Origin: Streptomyces sp. TBY4
GTDB taxonomy: Bacteria > Actinomycetota > Actinomycetes > Streptomycetales > Streptomycetaceae
Direction: 5' to 3'
NCBI RefSeq assembly: GCF_024213195.1
Contig: NZ_JANAVF010000013.1
Coordinates: forward strand, 62,001 to 126,000
DNA length: 64,000 bases
Part shown: positions 44,001 through 51,341 of the stretch, one piece after another
Numbering within the stretch: position 1 is the first letter of the stretch
Layout: every line of letters begins with the position of its first letter
Position numbers and translations under genes: made by a program
Notes under the pieces: model-generated
What the model saw: only the letters and a program-made list of their open reading frames with translations
Told to the model about the DNA's origin: nothing
Databases searched by the model: none

Positions 44001-44778
44001 CCGCGCGCTGGAGGAGTTCGGGATGGCGGCCGAGGGCCTCGTCGCCGAGTACGGGCCCGACCAGCCGGTGCCGCCGAGCCCGTCCGCGGACGGGGAGGTC
44101 CCCGGTCCGGACGCCGGGCCGGAGCCCTTCGTACGGGCCCGGCAGGAGAAGCGGCTGAAGGCGGCCGAGCGGGCCTACCAGCAGCTCGGCAAGATCAATC
44201 CGCTGGCGCTGGAGGAGTTCGCGGCGCTGGAGGAGCGGCACAAGTTCCTCAGCGAGCAGCTGGAGGACCTGCGGAAGACCAGGGCCGACCTGCTCCAGGT
44301 GGTGAAGGAGGTCGACGAGCGGGTCGAGCAGGTCTTCACGGAGGCCTACCGGGACACGGCCCGCCAGTTCGAGGGGGTGTTCTCGCGGCTGTTCCCCGGC
44401 GGCGAGGGCCGGCTGATCCTGACCGATCCGGACAACATGCTCACCACGGGCATCGACGTCGAGGCCCGGCCGCCGGGCAAGAAGGTCAAGCGGCTGTCGC
44501 TGCTCTCGGGCGGCGAGCGCTCGCTGACGGCCGTGGCGCTGCTGGTCTCCATCTTCAAGGCGCGGCCCAGCCCGTTCTACGTGATGGACGAGGTCGAGGC
44601 CGCGCTCGACGACACCAACCTGCAGCGGCTGATCCGGATCATGGAGGAGCTGCAGGAGAGCTCGCAGCTGATCGTGATCACGCACCAGAAGCGGACCATG
44701 GAGGTCGCCGACGCGCTCTACGGCGTCTCGATGCAGGGCGACGGCGTGTCGAAGGTGATCAGCCAGCGGCTGCGCTGA
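41035..44778 (+). CDS. smc: Chromosome segregation protein SMC
   Basis: A 1247-residue condensin ATPase. Walker A is GPNGSGKS (31-38), signature LLSGGERSL is near 1156-1164, and Walker B YVMDEVEAALDD starts near 1182. Two long coiled coils flank a hinge near 520-690. The hinge contains an extra stretch of roughly 55 residues (about 582-637) of low complexity, part of which is encoded by a genome-repeat-like palindrome. That makes the protein about 60 residues longer than the streptomycete norm I remember. TAGAGT nine bases before the GTG suggests a near-leaderless transcript. Partner scpA/scpB genes are not in the window. Confidence 0.95.
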   Translation: MHLKSLTLRGFKSFASATTLRFEPGITCVVGPNGSGKSNVVDALSWVMGEQGAKSLRGGKMEDVIFAGTTGRPPLGRAEVSLTIDNSDGALPIEYAEVTITRIMFRGGSSEYQINGDTCRLLDIQELLSDSGIGREMHVIVGQGQLDSVLHADPMGRRAFIEEAAGVLKHRKRKEKALRKLDAMQANLARVQDLGNELQRQLKPLGRQAAVARRAAVIQADLRDARLRLLADDLVTLKGALDAELADEAALKERKEAAEAQLAAAVRRESELEEAVRELAPRLQRAQQTWYELSQLAERVRGTVSLADARVTSASAPAEDERRGRDPEEMEKEAARIREQEAELTAALEAAARALEDTVAHRAELERALADEERRLRDVARAIADRREALARLTGRLGAARSRAGAAQAEIDRLVLASDGARARAEAAREEYEALAEEVGEESPAPGAESDSESGAGEYEEARAELAAAEAGLGETREALAAVERSRAAVSARRDALAMGLRRKDGTAELLAARLEGLLGPAAQRLSVTPGCEVAVAAALGAVADAVAVTSAAAAAGAIRYLREGDAGRATFLIAPGVSGVPGQAQAQDRDPVSGAGSVGGAGAGAVLPHPAPSRNRGSAPDPAPQTPAGLDMSRTPVGVEVTSAVAVEGAGGVVAAASVVAGDAEVVRAVAWVLRDFVVVPGLDEAEVVVAARPELVAVTVEGDVLGAHLAHGGSAGVPSLIEVRAAVDEAGAELARLDDRCGVLAGEKEAAQARRVAAGARVEELAELRRAAERARAGAAQQLGRLAGQAKGALGEAERAAAAAATARDALEQALADVEECAERLAVAEEMPAEEEPDTSRRDRLAADGANARQTEMEARLQLRTHEERVKGLAGRADSLDRGARAEREARARAERRRERLRHEAGVAAAVAGGARQLLAHIEVSLTRAVGERTSAEYAKGVRERELDEARGLGRGLKGELDKLTDSVHRGEVLGAEKRLRIEQVESRALEEFGMAAEGLVAEYGPDQPVPPSPSADGEVPGPDAGPEPFVRARQEKRLKAAERAYQQLGKINPLALEEFAALEERHKFLSEQLEDLRKTRADLLQVVKEVDERVEQVFTEAYRDTARQFEGVFSRLFPGGEGRLILTDPDNMLTTGIDVEARPPGKKVKRLSLLSGGERSLTAVALLVSIFKARPSPFYVMDEVEAALDDTNLQRLIRIMEELQESSQLIVITHQKRTMEVADALYGVSMQGDGVSKVISQRLR
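42851..42930. repeat. REP-like palindromic element inside the smc hinge
   Basis: The stretch contains the palindrome CCGGGGCTCCGCCCCGG followed by ACCCCGCGCCTCA and an imperfect CGCCGGCGGGG arm. It is the type of sequence that recurs between genes in Streptomyces chromosomes. Here it is in frame in smc and encodes about residues 607-632 (rich in Pro, Ala, Arg). The same core, inverted, is found between glnD and ffh. Confidence 0.75.
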
Positions 44779-44911
44779 CCGCGCCGGACGCGGTGCAGGG
44801 ACCGGCGTCCCCCGATCGGCCCATCCGGGTGGTGACCGGGGCCGCTCCGTGGGCCACTGGGAGGGACCACACCCACAGCCCGTCACCGCAGCCGGCACGC
44901 AGGAGCGCACC

Positions 44912-46345
44912 TTGAGCAGCAGCACGACGCGGCCCCCCGCCCCGGGCGCCGGCCCGGCATCGCAGCCCGACCACCTCGGGCACGTCATCTTCATCACCGC
45001 GGCCGCCGCCATGGGCGGATTCCTCTTCGGCTACGACAGCTCGGTCATCAACGGGGCCGTCGTCGCGATCCGGGACCGCTTCGACGTCGGGCCCGCCACC
45101 CTCGCCCAGGTGATCGCCGCCGCGCTGATCGGCTGCGCCTTCGGTGCCGCCACGGCCGGCCGGATCGCCGACCGGATCGGCCGCATCCGCTGCATGCAGA
45201 TCGCCGCCGTCCTCTTCACGGCCAGCGCCATCGGCTCGGCCCTGCCCTTCGCGCTCTGGGACCTGGCGGTGTGGCGGGTCATCGGCGGCTTCGGCATCGG
45301 CATGGCCTCGGTCATCGGCCCGGCCTACATCGCCGAGGTCTCCCCGCCCGCCTACCGCGGCCGGCTCGCCTCCTTCCAGCAGGCCGCGATCGTCATCGGC
45401 ATCGCCGTCTCCCAGCTCGTCAACTGGGGGATCCTCAACCTCGCGGGCGGCGACCAGCGCGGCAGGATCGGCGGCCTGGAGGCCTGGCAGTGGATGCTCG
45501 GCGTCATGGTGGTCCCGGCCGTGCTCTACGGGCTGATGTCCTTCGTGATCCCGGAATCCCCGCGCTTCCTGATCTCGGTGGGCCGCAACGCCGAGGCCCG
45601 GAAGGTGCTCGCCGAGGTCGAGGGGTCGGGAGTCGACCTCGACGGGCGGGTCGCGGACATCGAGCACGCCATGCGCTCCGAGCACAAGTCCACCTTCAAG
45701 GACCTGCTGGGCGGGCGGGCCGGCTTCCTGCCCATCGTCTGGATCGGCATCGGCCTGTCGGTCTTCCAGCAGCTCGTCGGCATCAACGTGATCTTCTACT
45801 ACAGCTCCTCGCTGTGGCAGTCGGTCGGCATCGACCCGAGCGCCTCGTTCCTGTACTCCTTCGAGACCTCGGTCGTGAACATCGTCGGCACGGTGATCGC
45901 GATGATCTTCGTGGACCGGATCGGCCGCAAGCCGCTCGCCCTCATCGGCTCCGTCGGCATGGCGATCTCGCTGGGCCTGGCCGCCTGGGCCTTCTCGTAC
46001 AAGTCCGGTGCGGGGGACGACATCGCGCTGCCGCACGCCCAGGGCATCGTGGCCCTGGTCGCGGCGAACTTCTTCGTCCTCTTCTTCGCGCTCTCCTGGG
46101 GCGTGGTCGTCTGGGTGCTGCTCGGGGAGATGTTCCCCGGCCGGATCCGGGCCGCCGCGCTCGGCGTGGCCGCGGCCGCCCAGTGGATCGCCAACTGGGT
46201 CATCACGGTGTCGTTCCCGACCCTGTCGGACTGGAACCTGTCCGGCGCCTACGTCATCTACACGGTCTTCGCCGTGCTCTCGATCCCCTTCATCCTCAAG
46301 TGGGTGCCGGAGACCAAGGGCAAGGCGCTGGAGGAGATGGGCTGA
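44912..46345 (+). CDS. glcP: Glucose permease, MFS sugar porter family
   Basis: A 477-residue proton-sugar symporter with 12 membrane segments. Sugar-porter signatures are present: GFLFGYDSSVINGA, GRIADRIGR, PESPRFL, QQLVGINVIFYYSS, DRIGRKPLALIG and the C-terminal PETKGKALEEM. It is close to GlcP of S. coelicolor, the main glucose uptake system, as judged by remembered sequence. TTG start behind AGGAGCGC; a longer frame upstream lacks support. It is 133 bases downstream of smc and convergent with the next gene. Confidence 0.92.
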   Translation: MSSSTTRPPAPGAGPASQPDHLGHVIFITAAAAMGGFLFGYDSSVINGAVVAIRDRFDVGPATLAQVIAAALIGCAFGAATAGRIADRIGRIRCMQIAAVLFTASAIGSALPFALWDLAVWRVIGGFGIGMASVIGPAYIAEVSPPAYRGRLASFQQAAIVIGIAVSQLVNWGILNLAGGDQRGRIGGLEAWQWMLGVMVVPAVLYGLMSFVIPESPRFLISVGRNAEARKVLAEVEGSGVDLDGRVADIEHAMRSEHKSTFKDLLGGRAGFLPIVWIGIGLSVFQQLVGINVIFYYSSSLWQSVGIDPSASFLYSFETSVVNIVGTVIAMIFVDRIGRKPLALIGSVGMAISLGLAAWAFSYKSGAGDDIALPHAQGIVALVAANFFVLFFALSWGVVVWVLLGEMFPGRIRAAALGVAAAAQWIANWVITVSFPTLSDWNLSGAYVIYTVFAVLSIPFILKWVPETKGKALEEMG

Positions 46346-46359
46346 CCGGTCGCCCCGGC

Positions 46360-47346
46360 TCAGTCCTTGAGCCGGGGCAGCACCTGTTCGCACAGCAGCT
46401 GCAGGCTCCGCCACCCCTCGTCCACGGGCATCCCGCCGCACAGCGGGTGCAGCACCAGGTTCCCCGCCTCGCCGGCGCCGCGGGCGTACGCGACCGCCTC
46501 GTCCGGGGTGAGGATGCGGTACACGCCCTCGGCGCGCAGCTCCGCCACGGTGTGCGCGCCCGACCGGACGGCGCTGCGGATGTCCTTGGACTGCCAGGAG
46601 GCGTACATCCCGGCCTCGTGGAGGAACCGCTCGCCGTACTGGTCCCAGGCCCGGTCCGGGTCCTCGGCGATGTGCAGCAGCGGGGTCTCGGCCGCCGGCA
46701 TCATGCAGAAGCCCTCCGTGCCGTACTCCGCGAGCTTCGCGTTGTAGTACGCCTCCAGCTCGGGCAGATGCGCGCTCGGGAAGAAGGGCAGCCCCAGGCG
46801 GGCCGCCCGGCGGGCCGCCGCCTCGGAACTGCCGCCGACCAGGAGCAGCGGGTGCGGCTGGGTGAACGGCCGCGGGGTGACCCGTACGGTACGGCCGCGG
46901 AACTCGAACGGCTCGCCGGTCCAGGCCTTCAGCAGGGTCTCCAGCAGCTCGTCCTGGAGCTTGCCGCGCCGGCCCCACTCCACGCCGTGCTGCTCGTACT
47001 CCTCGGGCCGGTAGCCGATGCCCGCCACCGTGACGAGCCGGCCGCCGCTGAGCAGGTCCAGTACGGCGATGTCCTCGGCCACCTTCAGCGGGTCGTACAG
47101 CGGGCCGATGATCGCCGAGACGGTGACGGCGATCCGGCGGGTGGCGCCGAAGACCGCGCCCGCGAAGGCGAAGGGGGAGGGCAGCCAGTTGTTCTCGGTG
47201 CCGTGGTGCTCCTCGGTCTGGATGGTGTCGATCCCGCGGTCGTCCGCGTACTTCGCCATCTCCAGCGCGGCCTTGTAGCGGGCGGAGAGGGTTTCCGGGG
47301 TGCCGTGCGGGTCGATGAGGTTGAACCGGGCCACGGTGATGGGCAT
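46360..47346 (-). CDS. LLM-class flavin-dependent oxidoreductase
   Basis: A 328-residue luciferase-like monooxygenase fold. Family features are TIQTEEHHGTENNWLPSP, AVTVSAIIGPLYDPLKVAEDIAVLDLLSGGRL and LLLVGGSSEAAARRAARLG. It probably uses FMN or F420; the substrate cannot be read. It is 64 bases downstream of the permease gene on the same strand, so a permease-oxidoreductase operon is likely. Its stop is 14 bases from the convergent glcP stop with no obvious hairpin between. Confidence 0.85.
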   Translation of the reverse strand: MPITVARFNLIDPHGTPETLSARYKAALEMAKYADDRGIDTIQTEEHHGTENNWLPSPFAFAGAVFGATRRIAVTVSAIIGPLYDPLKVAEDIAVLDLLSGGRLVTVAGIGYRPEEYEQHGVEWGRRGKLQDELLETLLKAWTGEPFEFRGRTVRVTPRPFTQPHPLLLVGGSSEAAARRAARLGLPFFPSAHLPELEAYYNAKLAEYGTEGFCMMPAAETPLLHIAEDPDRAWDQYGERFLHEAGMYASWQSKDIRSAVRSGAHTVAELRAEGVYRILTPDEAVAYARGAGEAGNLVLHPLCGGMPVDEGWRSLQLLCEQVLPRLKD

Positions 47347-47410
47347 GGAGAAGTCCCCCTTCGCCGGAGGGTGGGTGGGCGGGCGAAGGGGGACGTTAGC
47401 TGACGTGGCG

Positions 47411-48856
47411 TCAGTTGGACAGGGATCCTGCGGGGACCCGCTCGTCGGCCGGGGCCTGCGGGCCCACCGGAGCGGCCGCCGGCGTGCGCGGCAGGACCGC
47501 GTACAGGACGGCCGAGATGACGATGCCCGCCGCCCAGCCCAGGCCGTTCTGCCCGATCCAGGTGGTGGCCAGCGGGCCGCTGAACCAGTCGACCTTCGTG
47601 AACAGCAGGCCCACCACCAGGGCCAGGCCCCAGGCGGTCATGGCCTGCCAGGCGAATCCGCCCCGGTACCAGTAGGCGCTGGTCCGCGTGGTGTCCAGCA
47701 GCGCGTCGCCGTCGTAGGAGGTGCGGCGCAGCATGTCCACGCCGAAGACGCCGATCCACGCGGAGAAGGCCACGGCCAGCAGGGTCAGGAAGGAGATGAA
47801 CGAACCGAAGAAGCTGGTCGCGACCACCATCAGCAGGAAGCCGAAGACCAGGCTGATGACGGCGTTGACGCTGACCGCCGCCGCGCGCGGGACCTTGATG
47901 CCGAGGGTCTGGGCGGTGAAGCCGGCCGAGTACATGGACATCGAGTTGATGAGCAGCATGCCGACGAGCGCGATCAGCAGGTACGGGACCGAGATCCACA
48001 TCGGCAGCAGCTCGCCGATGAAGGAGACCGGGTCCTGCGCGGTGGCGAGGTCGGGGGTGGCGACCGCCATCACCGCGCCCATCAGCACCATCGGGATCAC
48101 GACGACGGCCGCGCCGCCGATGGTCGCGCCGACCATGCCCTTGGCGGAGGCGGTACGGGGCAGGTAGCGGGTGAAGTCCGGGCCGGACGGGACCCAGCTG
48201 ATGCCGCCGGCCGCGATGGTGCCGATGCCCGCGATCATCATCGCGGTGGACCCGGCGGGCTTGTCGAAGACGGCGGACCAGTCGGTCTCGGCGATCAGGT
48301 AGCCCAGCACGAGCACGCTGAAGGCGCCGAAGAGGTACGTGGACCACTTGGAGCAGACCCGCAGTGCGTTGATGCCGAGACCGGAGACGAGGAAGGTGCA
48401 CCCGACGAAGAACAGCAGGGTGACGATGATCAGCGCGGTGTTCTTCTTCACGCCGAAGACCAGGTCGAGGACGGTCAGGACGGCGTAGGCGCCGCTGACC
48501 GCGTTGATGGTCTCCCAGCCCCAGCGGGCGACCCAGATCAGGGCGCCGGGGAAGAGGTTGCCGCGCTGGCCGAAGACGGCCCGGGAGAGCGCCATGCCGG
48601 GGGCGCCGCCGCGCTTGCCCGCGATGGATATGAGTCCGACGATGCCGTAGGAGACCACGGGGGCGGCGATCGCGACGACGAGCACCTGCCAGATGTTCAG
48701 CTTGTTGAAGATGACGAGACCGGCACCCATGGTCAGCAGCAGCACGCTGATGTTGGCGGCGACCCAGGTCGGGACGAGCTCGCGGACCCGGCCGCGGCGC
48801 TCGGAGTCCGGGACGGGCTCCAGGCCGCGCGACTCTACGGCGGTCTCGGCAGACAT
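47411..48856 (-). CDS. NCS1-family purine/cytosine permease
   Basis: A 481-residue transporter with about 12 hydrophobic segments. It starts with an acidic head (VPDSERRGRVRELVPTWVAANISV), which is typical of cytosine permease-like NCS1 proteins, and has WVPSGPDFTRYLPRTAS in the middle. It is expected to import a nucleobase or related heterocycle by cation symport. It is transcribed with the flavin enzyme gene downstream, which may act on the imported compound; that link is inference. Confidence 0.85.
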   Translation of the reverse strand: MSAETAVESRGLEPVPDSERRGRVRELVPTWVAANISVLLLTMGAGLVIFNKLNIWQVLVVAIAAPVVSYGIVGLISIAGKRGGAPGMALSRAVFGQRGNLFPGALIWVARWGWETINAVSGAYAVLTVLDLVFGVKKNTALIIVTLLFFVGCTFLVSGLGINALRVCSKWSTYLFGAFSVLVLGYLIAETDWSAVFDKPAGSTAMMIAGIGTIAAGGISWVPSGPDFTRYLPRTASAKGMVGATIGGAAVVVIPMVLMGAVMAVATPDLATAQDPVSFIGELLPMWISVPYLLIALVGMLLINSMSMYSAGFTAQTLGIKVPRAAAVSVNAVISLVFGFLLMVVATSFFGSFISFLTLLAVAFSAWIGVFGVDMLRRTSYDGDALLDTTRTSAYWYRGGFAWQAMTAWGLALVVGLLFTKVDWFSGPLATTWIGQNGLGWAAGIVISAVLYAVLPRTPAAAPVGPQAPADERVPAGSLSN

Positions 48857-48908
48857 AGGTGTACTCCGTGGGGGAGGCGGGGCGTGGGAGGTTGCTCATC
48901 ATCGTAGA

Positions 48909-48919
48909 TTTGCCGCAAA
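48909..48919. promoter_or_regulatory. Palindrome upstream of the NCS1 permease gene
   Basis: TTTGC-C-GCAAA, followed by an A-rich stretch, 53 bases before the permease start in the divergent region shared with ftsY. It is a candidate operator. Confidence 0.4.
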
Positions 48920-49002
48920 AAGTACAAACAGAGGCTTACGTCCTGGTATGAACCTCCAGGTTCCCCGGCTCGGGGTGCGCGTGGCCGATACTGGGGAGCG
49001 TT

Positions 49003-50223
49003 ATGGAAATCCTGATCCTTGCCGTAGTCATCGCCCTGGTCGCGGTCGGTGCGATCAGCGGGCTCGTGGTCAGCAGCCGCAAGAAGAAGCAGCTGCCCCC
49101 CACGGCCCCGCCCAGCACGCCGACCATCACTGCCCCGCCCGCCGAACCGCAGGTGGGGGAGGACGCCGCACCGACGGCGGAAGAGCCGCGCCGCACGATC
49201 GAAGAGGTCGTGCTGCCCGAGGCCGAGGCCCCGGCCCCGGTCGCGGAGCCCGAAGCCCCCGTCGCCGAGGCGCCGGCCGCGCCCGCGATCGAGGTGCCCG
49301 AGCCCACCGCCGGCCGCCTGGTCCGGCTGCGCGCCCGCCTCGCCCGGTCCCAGAACACGCTCGGCAAGGGGCTGCTCACGCTGCTCTCCCGCGAGCACCT
49401 CGACGAGGACACCTGGGAGGAGATCGAGGAGACCCTCCTCATCGCCGACGTCGGTGTCGCGCCGACCCAGGAGCTGGTGGACCGGCTCCGCGAGCGGGTC
49501 AAGGTGCTCGGCACCCGCACCCCCGCCGATCTGCGCGCGCTGCTGAAGGAGGAGCTGGTCACGCTCCTCGGCACCGACTTCGACCGCGCGGTGAACACCG
49601 AGAGCGGCGAGGACACCCCCGCCGTGATCATGGTCGTCGGCGTGAACGGCACCGGTAAGACCACCACCACCGGCAAGCTCGCCCGCGTGCTCGTCGCCGA
49701 CGGCCGCAGCGTCGTGCTCGGTGCGGCGGACACCTTCCGCGCCGCCGCCGCCGACCAGCTCCAGACCTGGGGCGACCGGGTCGGGGCGCGCACCGTGCGC
49801 GGACCCGAGGGCGGGGACCCGGCCTCGATCGCCTACGACGCGGTCAAGGAGGGCATCGCCGAGGGCGCCGACGTGGTCCTCATCGATACGGCGGGCCGGC
49901 TGCACACCAAGACCGGCCTGATGGACGAGCTCGGCAAGGTCAAGCGCGTCGTGGAGAAGCACGGCCCGCTCGACGAGATCCTGCTGGTCCTGGACGCCAC
50001 CACCGGCCAGAACGGCCTGACCCAGGCCCGCGTCTTCGCCGAGGTCGTGGACATCACCGGCATCGTGCTCACCAAGCTCGACGGCACCGCCAAGGGCGGC
50101 ATCGTCATCGCCGTCCAGCGCGAGCTCGGCGTCCCGGTCAAGCTCATCGGTCTCGGTGAGGGCGCGGACGACCTGGCGCCCTTCGAGCCGGAGGCCTTCG
50201 TCGACGCCCTGATCGGCGACTGA
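49003..50223 (+). CDS. ftsY: Signal recognition particle receptor FtsY
   Basis: A 406-residue SRP-receptor GTPase. Residues 2-23 (EILILAVVIALVAVGAISGLVV) form a membrane anchor, as in actinobacterial FtsY. An acidic Pro/Ala/Glu-rich linker (about 35-105) precedes the N domain and the G domain: G1 GVNGTGKTT (213-221), ADTFRAAA, DTAGR, TKLDG. With Ffh, encoded in this window, it targets ribosomes to the membrane. Its own promoter must lie in the 146-base divergent gap. Confidence 0.96.
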   Translation: MEILILAVVIALVAVGAISGLVVSSRKKKQLPPTAPPSTPTITAPPAEPQVGEDAAPTAEEPRRTIEEVVLPEAEAPAPVAEPEAPVAEAPAAPAIEVPEPTAGRLVRLRARLARSQNTLGKGLLTLLSREHLDEDTWEEIEETLLIADVGVAPTQELVDRLRERVKVLGTRTPADLRALLKEELVTLLGTDFDRAVNTESGEDTPAVIMVVGVNGTGKTTTTGKLARVLVADGRSVVLGAADTFRAAAADQLQTWGDRVGARTVRGPEGGDPASIAYDAVKEGIAEGADVVLIDTAGRLHTKTGLMDELGKVKRVVEKHGPLDEILLVLDATTGQNGLTQARVFAEVVDITGIVLTKLDGTAKGGIVIAVQRELGVPVKLIGLGEGADDLAPFEPEAFVDALIGD

Positions 50224-50250
50224 ACGCTCCCGACGCTCCTACGCCGGCCA

Positions 50251-50284
50251 AGTGCCCCCGAGGTCCCCAGGACCCGGGGGCACT
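50251..50284. terminator. Terminator between ftsY and the PrimPol-like gene
   Basis: AGTGCCCCCG/CGGGGGCACT, a 10-base-pair stem with an inner GTCC/GGAC pairing, located between convergent genes. Confidence 0.8.
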
Positions 50285-50300
50285 GCCGTGTCCGGACGCC

Positions 50301-50978
50301 CTAGGACCGCCGCAGCCGGTGGCACAGGTAGGCGAGGGTGCCCAGCAGGAGGCGGGCCTGCGGGGGGTCCCCGGCCGAGTCCAGGGCCGGCGGGCGCAGC
50401 CAGCTCACCGGGCCGAGGCCCGCGAAGTCCGAGGGCGGGGCGGTGACGTAGGAGCCCTGGCCCAGCGCGCGCAGGTCGAGACCGGCGTCGTCCCAGCCCA
50501 TCCGGTACAGCAGCTGCGGCAGTCCGGCCGCCGCCCCCGGGGCGACGAAGAACTGGGCCCGGCCGTCCGGGGTCGCGGTCACCGGGCCGAGCGGCAGCCC
50601 CATCCGCTCCAGCCGGACCAGCGCCCGCCGCCCGGCCTCCTCGGAGACCTCGATGATGTCGAAGGAGCGGCCGGCGGGGAGCAGCACCGCGGCCCCCGGG
50701 TACCCGGTCCAGGTCTCGGTGACCTCGTCGAGGGTGGCGCCGGCCGGGACGGTCGGAGCGAGGGCCAGCGGATGCGCCCCCGGCGCACCACAACTCGTAT
50801 GACCGCAGGAACAGTCGCGGGCGGGTCCCGCGGCCCGGGCGCCGGGGACCACGTCCCAGCCCCACAGTCCGGTGTACTCCGCCACCGCCGTGCACTCCGA
50901 CATCCGGCCGCGGCGCCGAGCGCCGGAACGGAACTCCTTGGTGCCGCGGCTGCCGCCGATCGTGAAGCCCATGCCCAT
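50301..50978 (-). CDS. Stand-alone PrimPol-like domain protein
   Basis: A 225-residue protein resembling the N-terminal bifunctional primase/polymerase (prim-pol) domain. It shows the typical order: AVAEYTGLWGWDVVPGARA, a cysteine cluster CSCGHTSCG with PGAHP, then LLPAGRSFDIIEV and a later RAQFFVAP strand. No helicase or D5-type domain follows, and the FDIIEV strand lacks the usual double acidic DxD. It may therefore have lost catalysis. The ATG is preceded by GGAGGGGG. It is divergent from nsdA; I recall the same neighbour in S. coelicolor. Function unknown. Confidence 0.75.
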   Translation of the reverse strand: MGMGFTIGGSRGTKEFRSGARRRGRMSECTAVAEYTGLWGWDVVPGARAAGPARDCSCGHTSCGAPGAHPLALAPTVPAGATLDEVTETWTGYPGAAVLLPAGRSFDIIEVSEEAGRRALVRLERMGLPLGPVTATPDGRAQFFVAPGAAAGLPQLLYRMGWDDAGLDLRALGQGSYVTAPPSDFAGLGPVSWLRPPALDSAGDPPQARLLLGTLAYLCHRLRRS

Positions 50979-51341
50979 GCCCCCTCCAACGGGTCGGACG
51001 TGCCGGTGGTTACGACCTCGGCCGGTTGCGTTGGAGGCCCGGACGCCCGGCGCACTCCTCGCCGCGCGCGCCCCGGCGCACTCCTGTCCAACCGATCGGT
51101 TCCGCCTACGTGTCAAGTGAATCGCGCCTGGCGGGTGGCGAGTTCATTCGAAGGGGTGGCGAATGGTGGCGTTTCCGGGATCGACCTCGCCGAAGGGGTG
51201 ATCGTAGGATTACTTTCGGTGCACGAGACGCGAAGAGGCGGCGGGCTCGCGGGTATGCCGGAGGCATGGCGTGAAGGACCTGTGAAGACCGTTTCCCGGC
51301 AGGGTTTCGTGCAGAAGAAGCTGACGGATGGGGGCGTTCCA
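50979..51341. other. Divergent control region of the PrimPol-like gene and nsdA
   Basis: About 360 bases without a convincing gene. A perfect 12-base palindrome AACCGATCGGTT lies at 51089-51100, of the kind bound by TetR-type dimers. A second possible nsdA start (GTG at 51282) lies near the right end. Confidence 0.5.

Noticed and set aside
44778-44794. Terminator directly after smc
   Set aside because: Only a 6-base-pair ACCGCG/CGCGGT stem; too weak to claim, and the glcP ribosome site follows within the same short gap.
40702-45012. Large antisense frames across smc
   Set aside because: They follow the codon phase of smc and have Arg/Pro/Ser-rich composition; no domain or start signal supports them.
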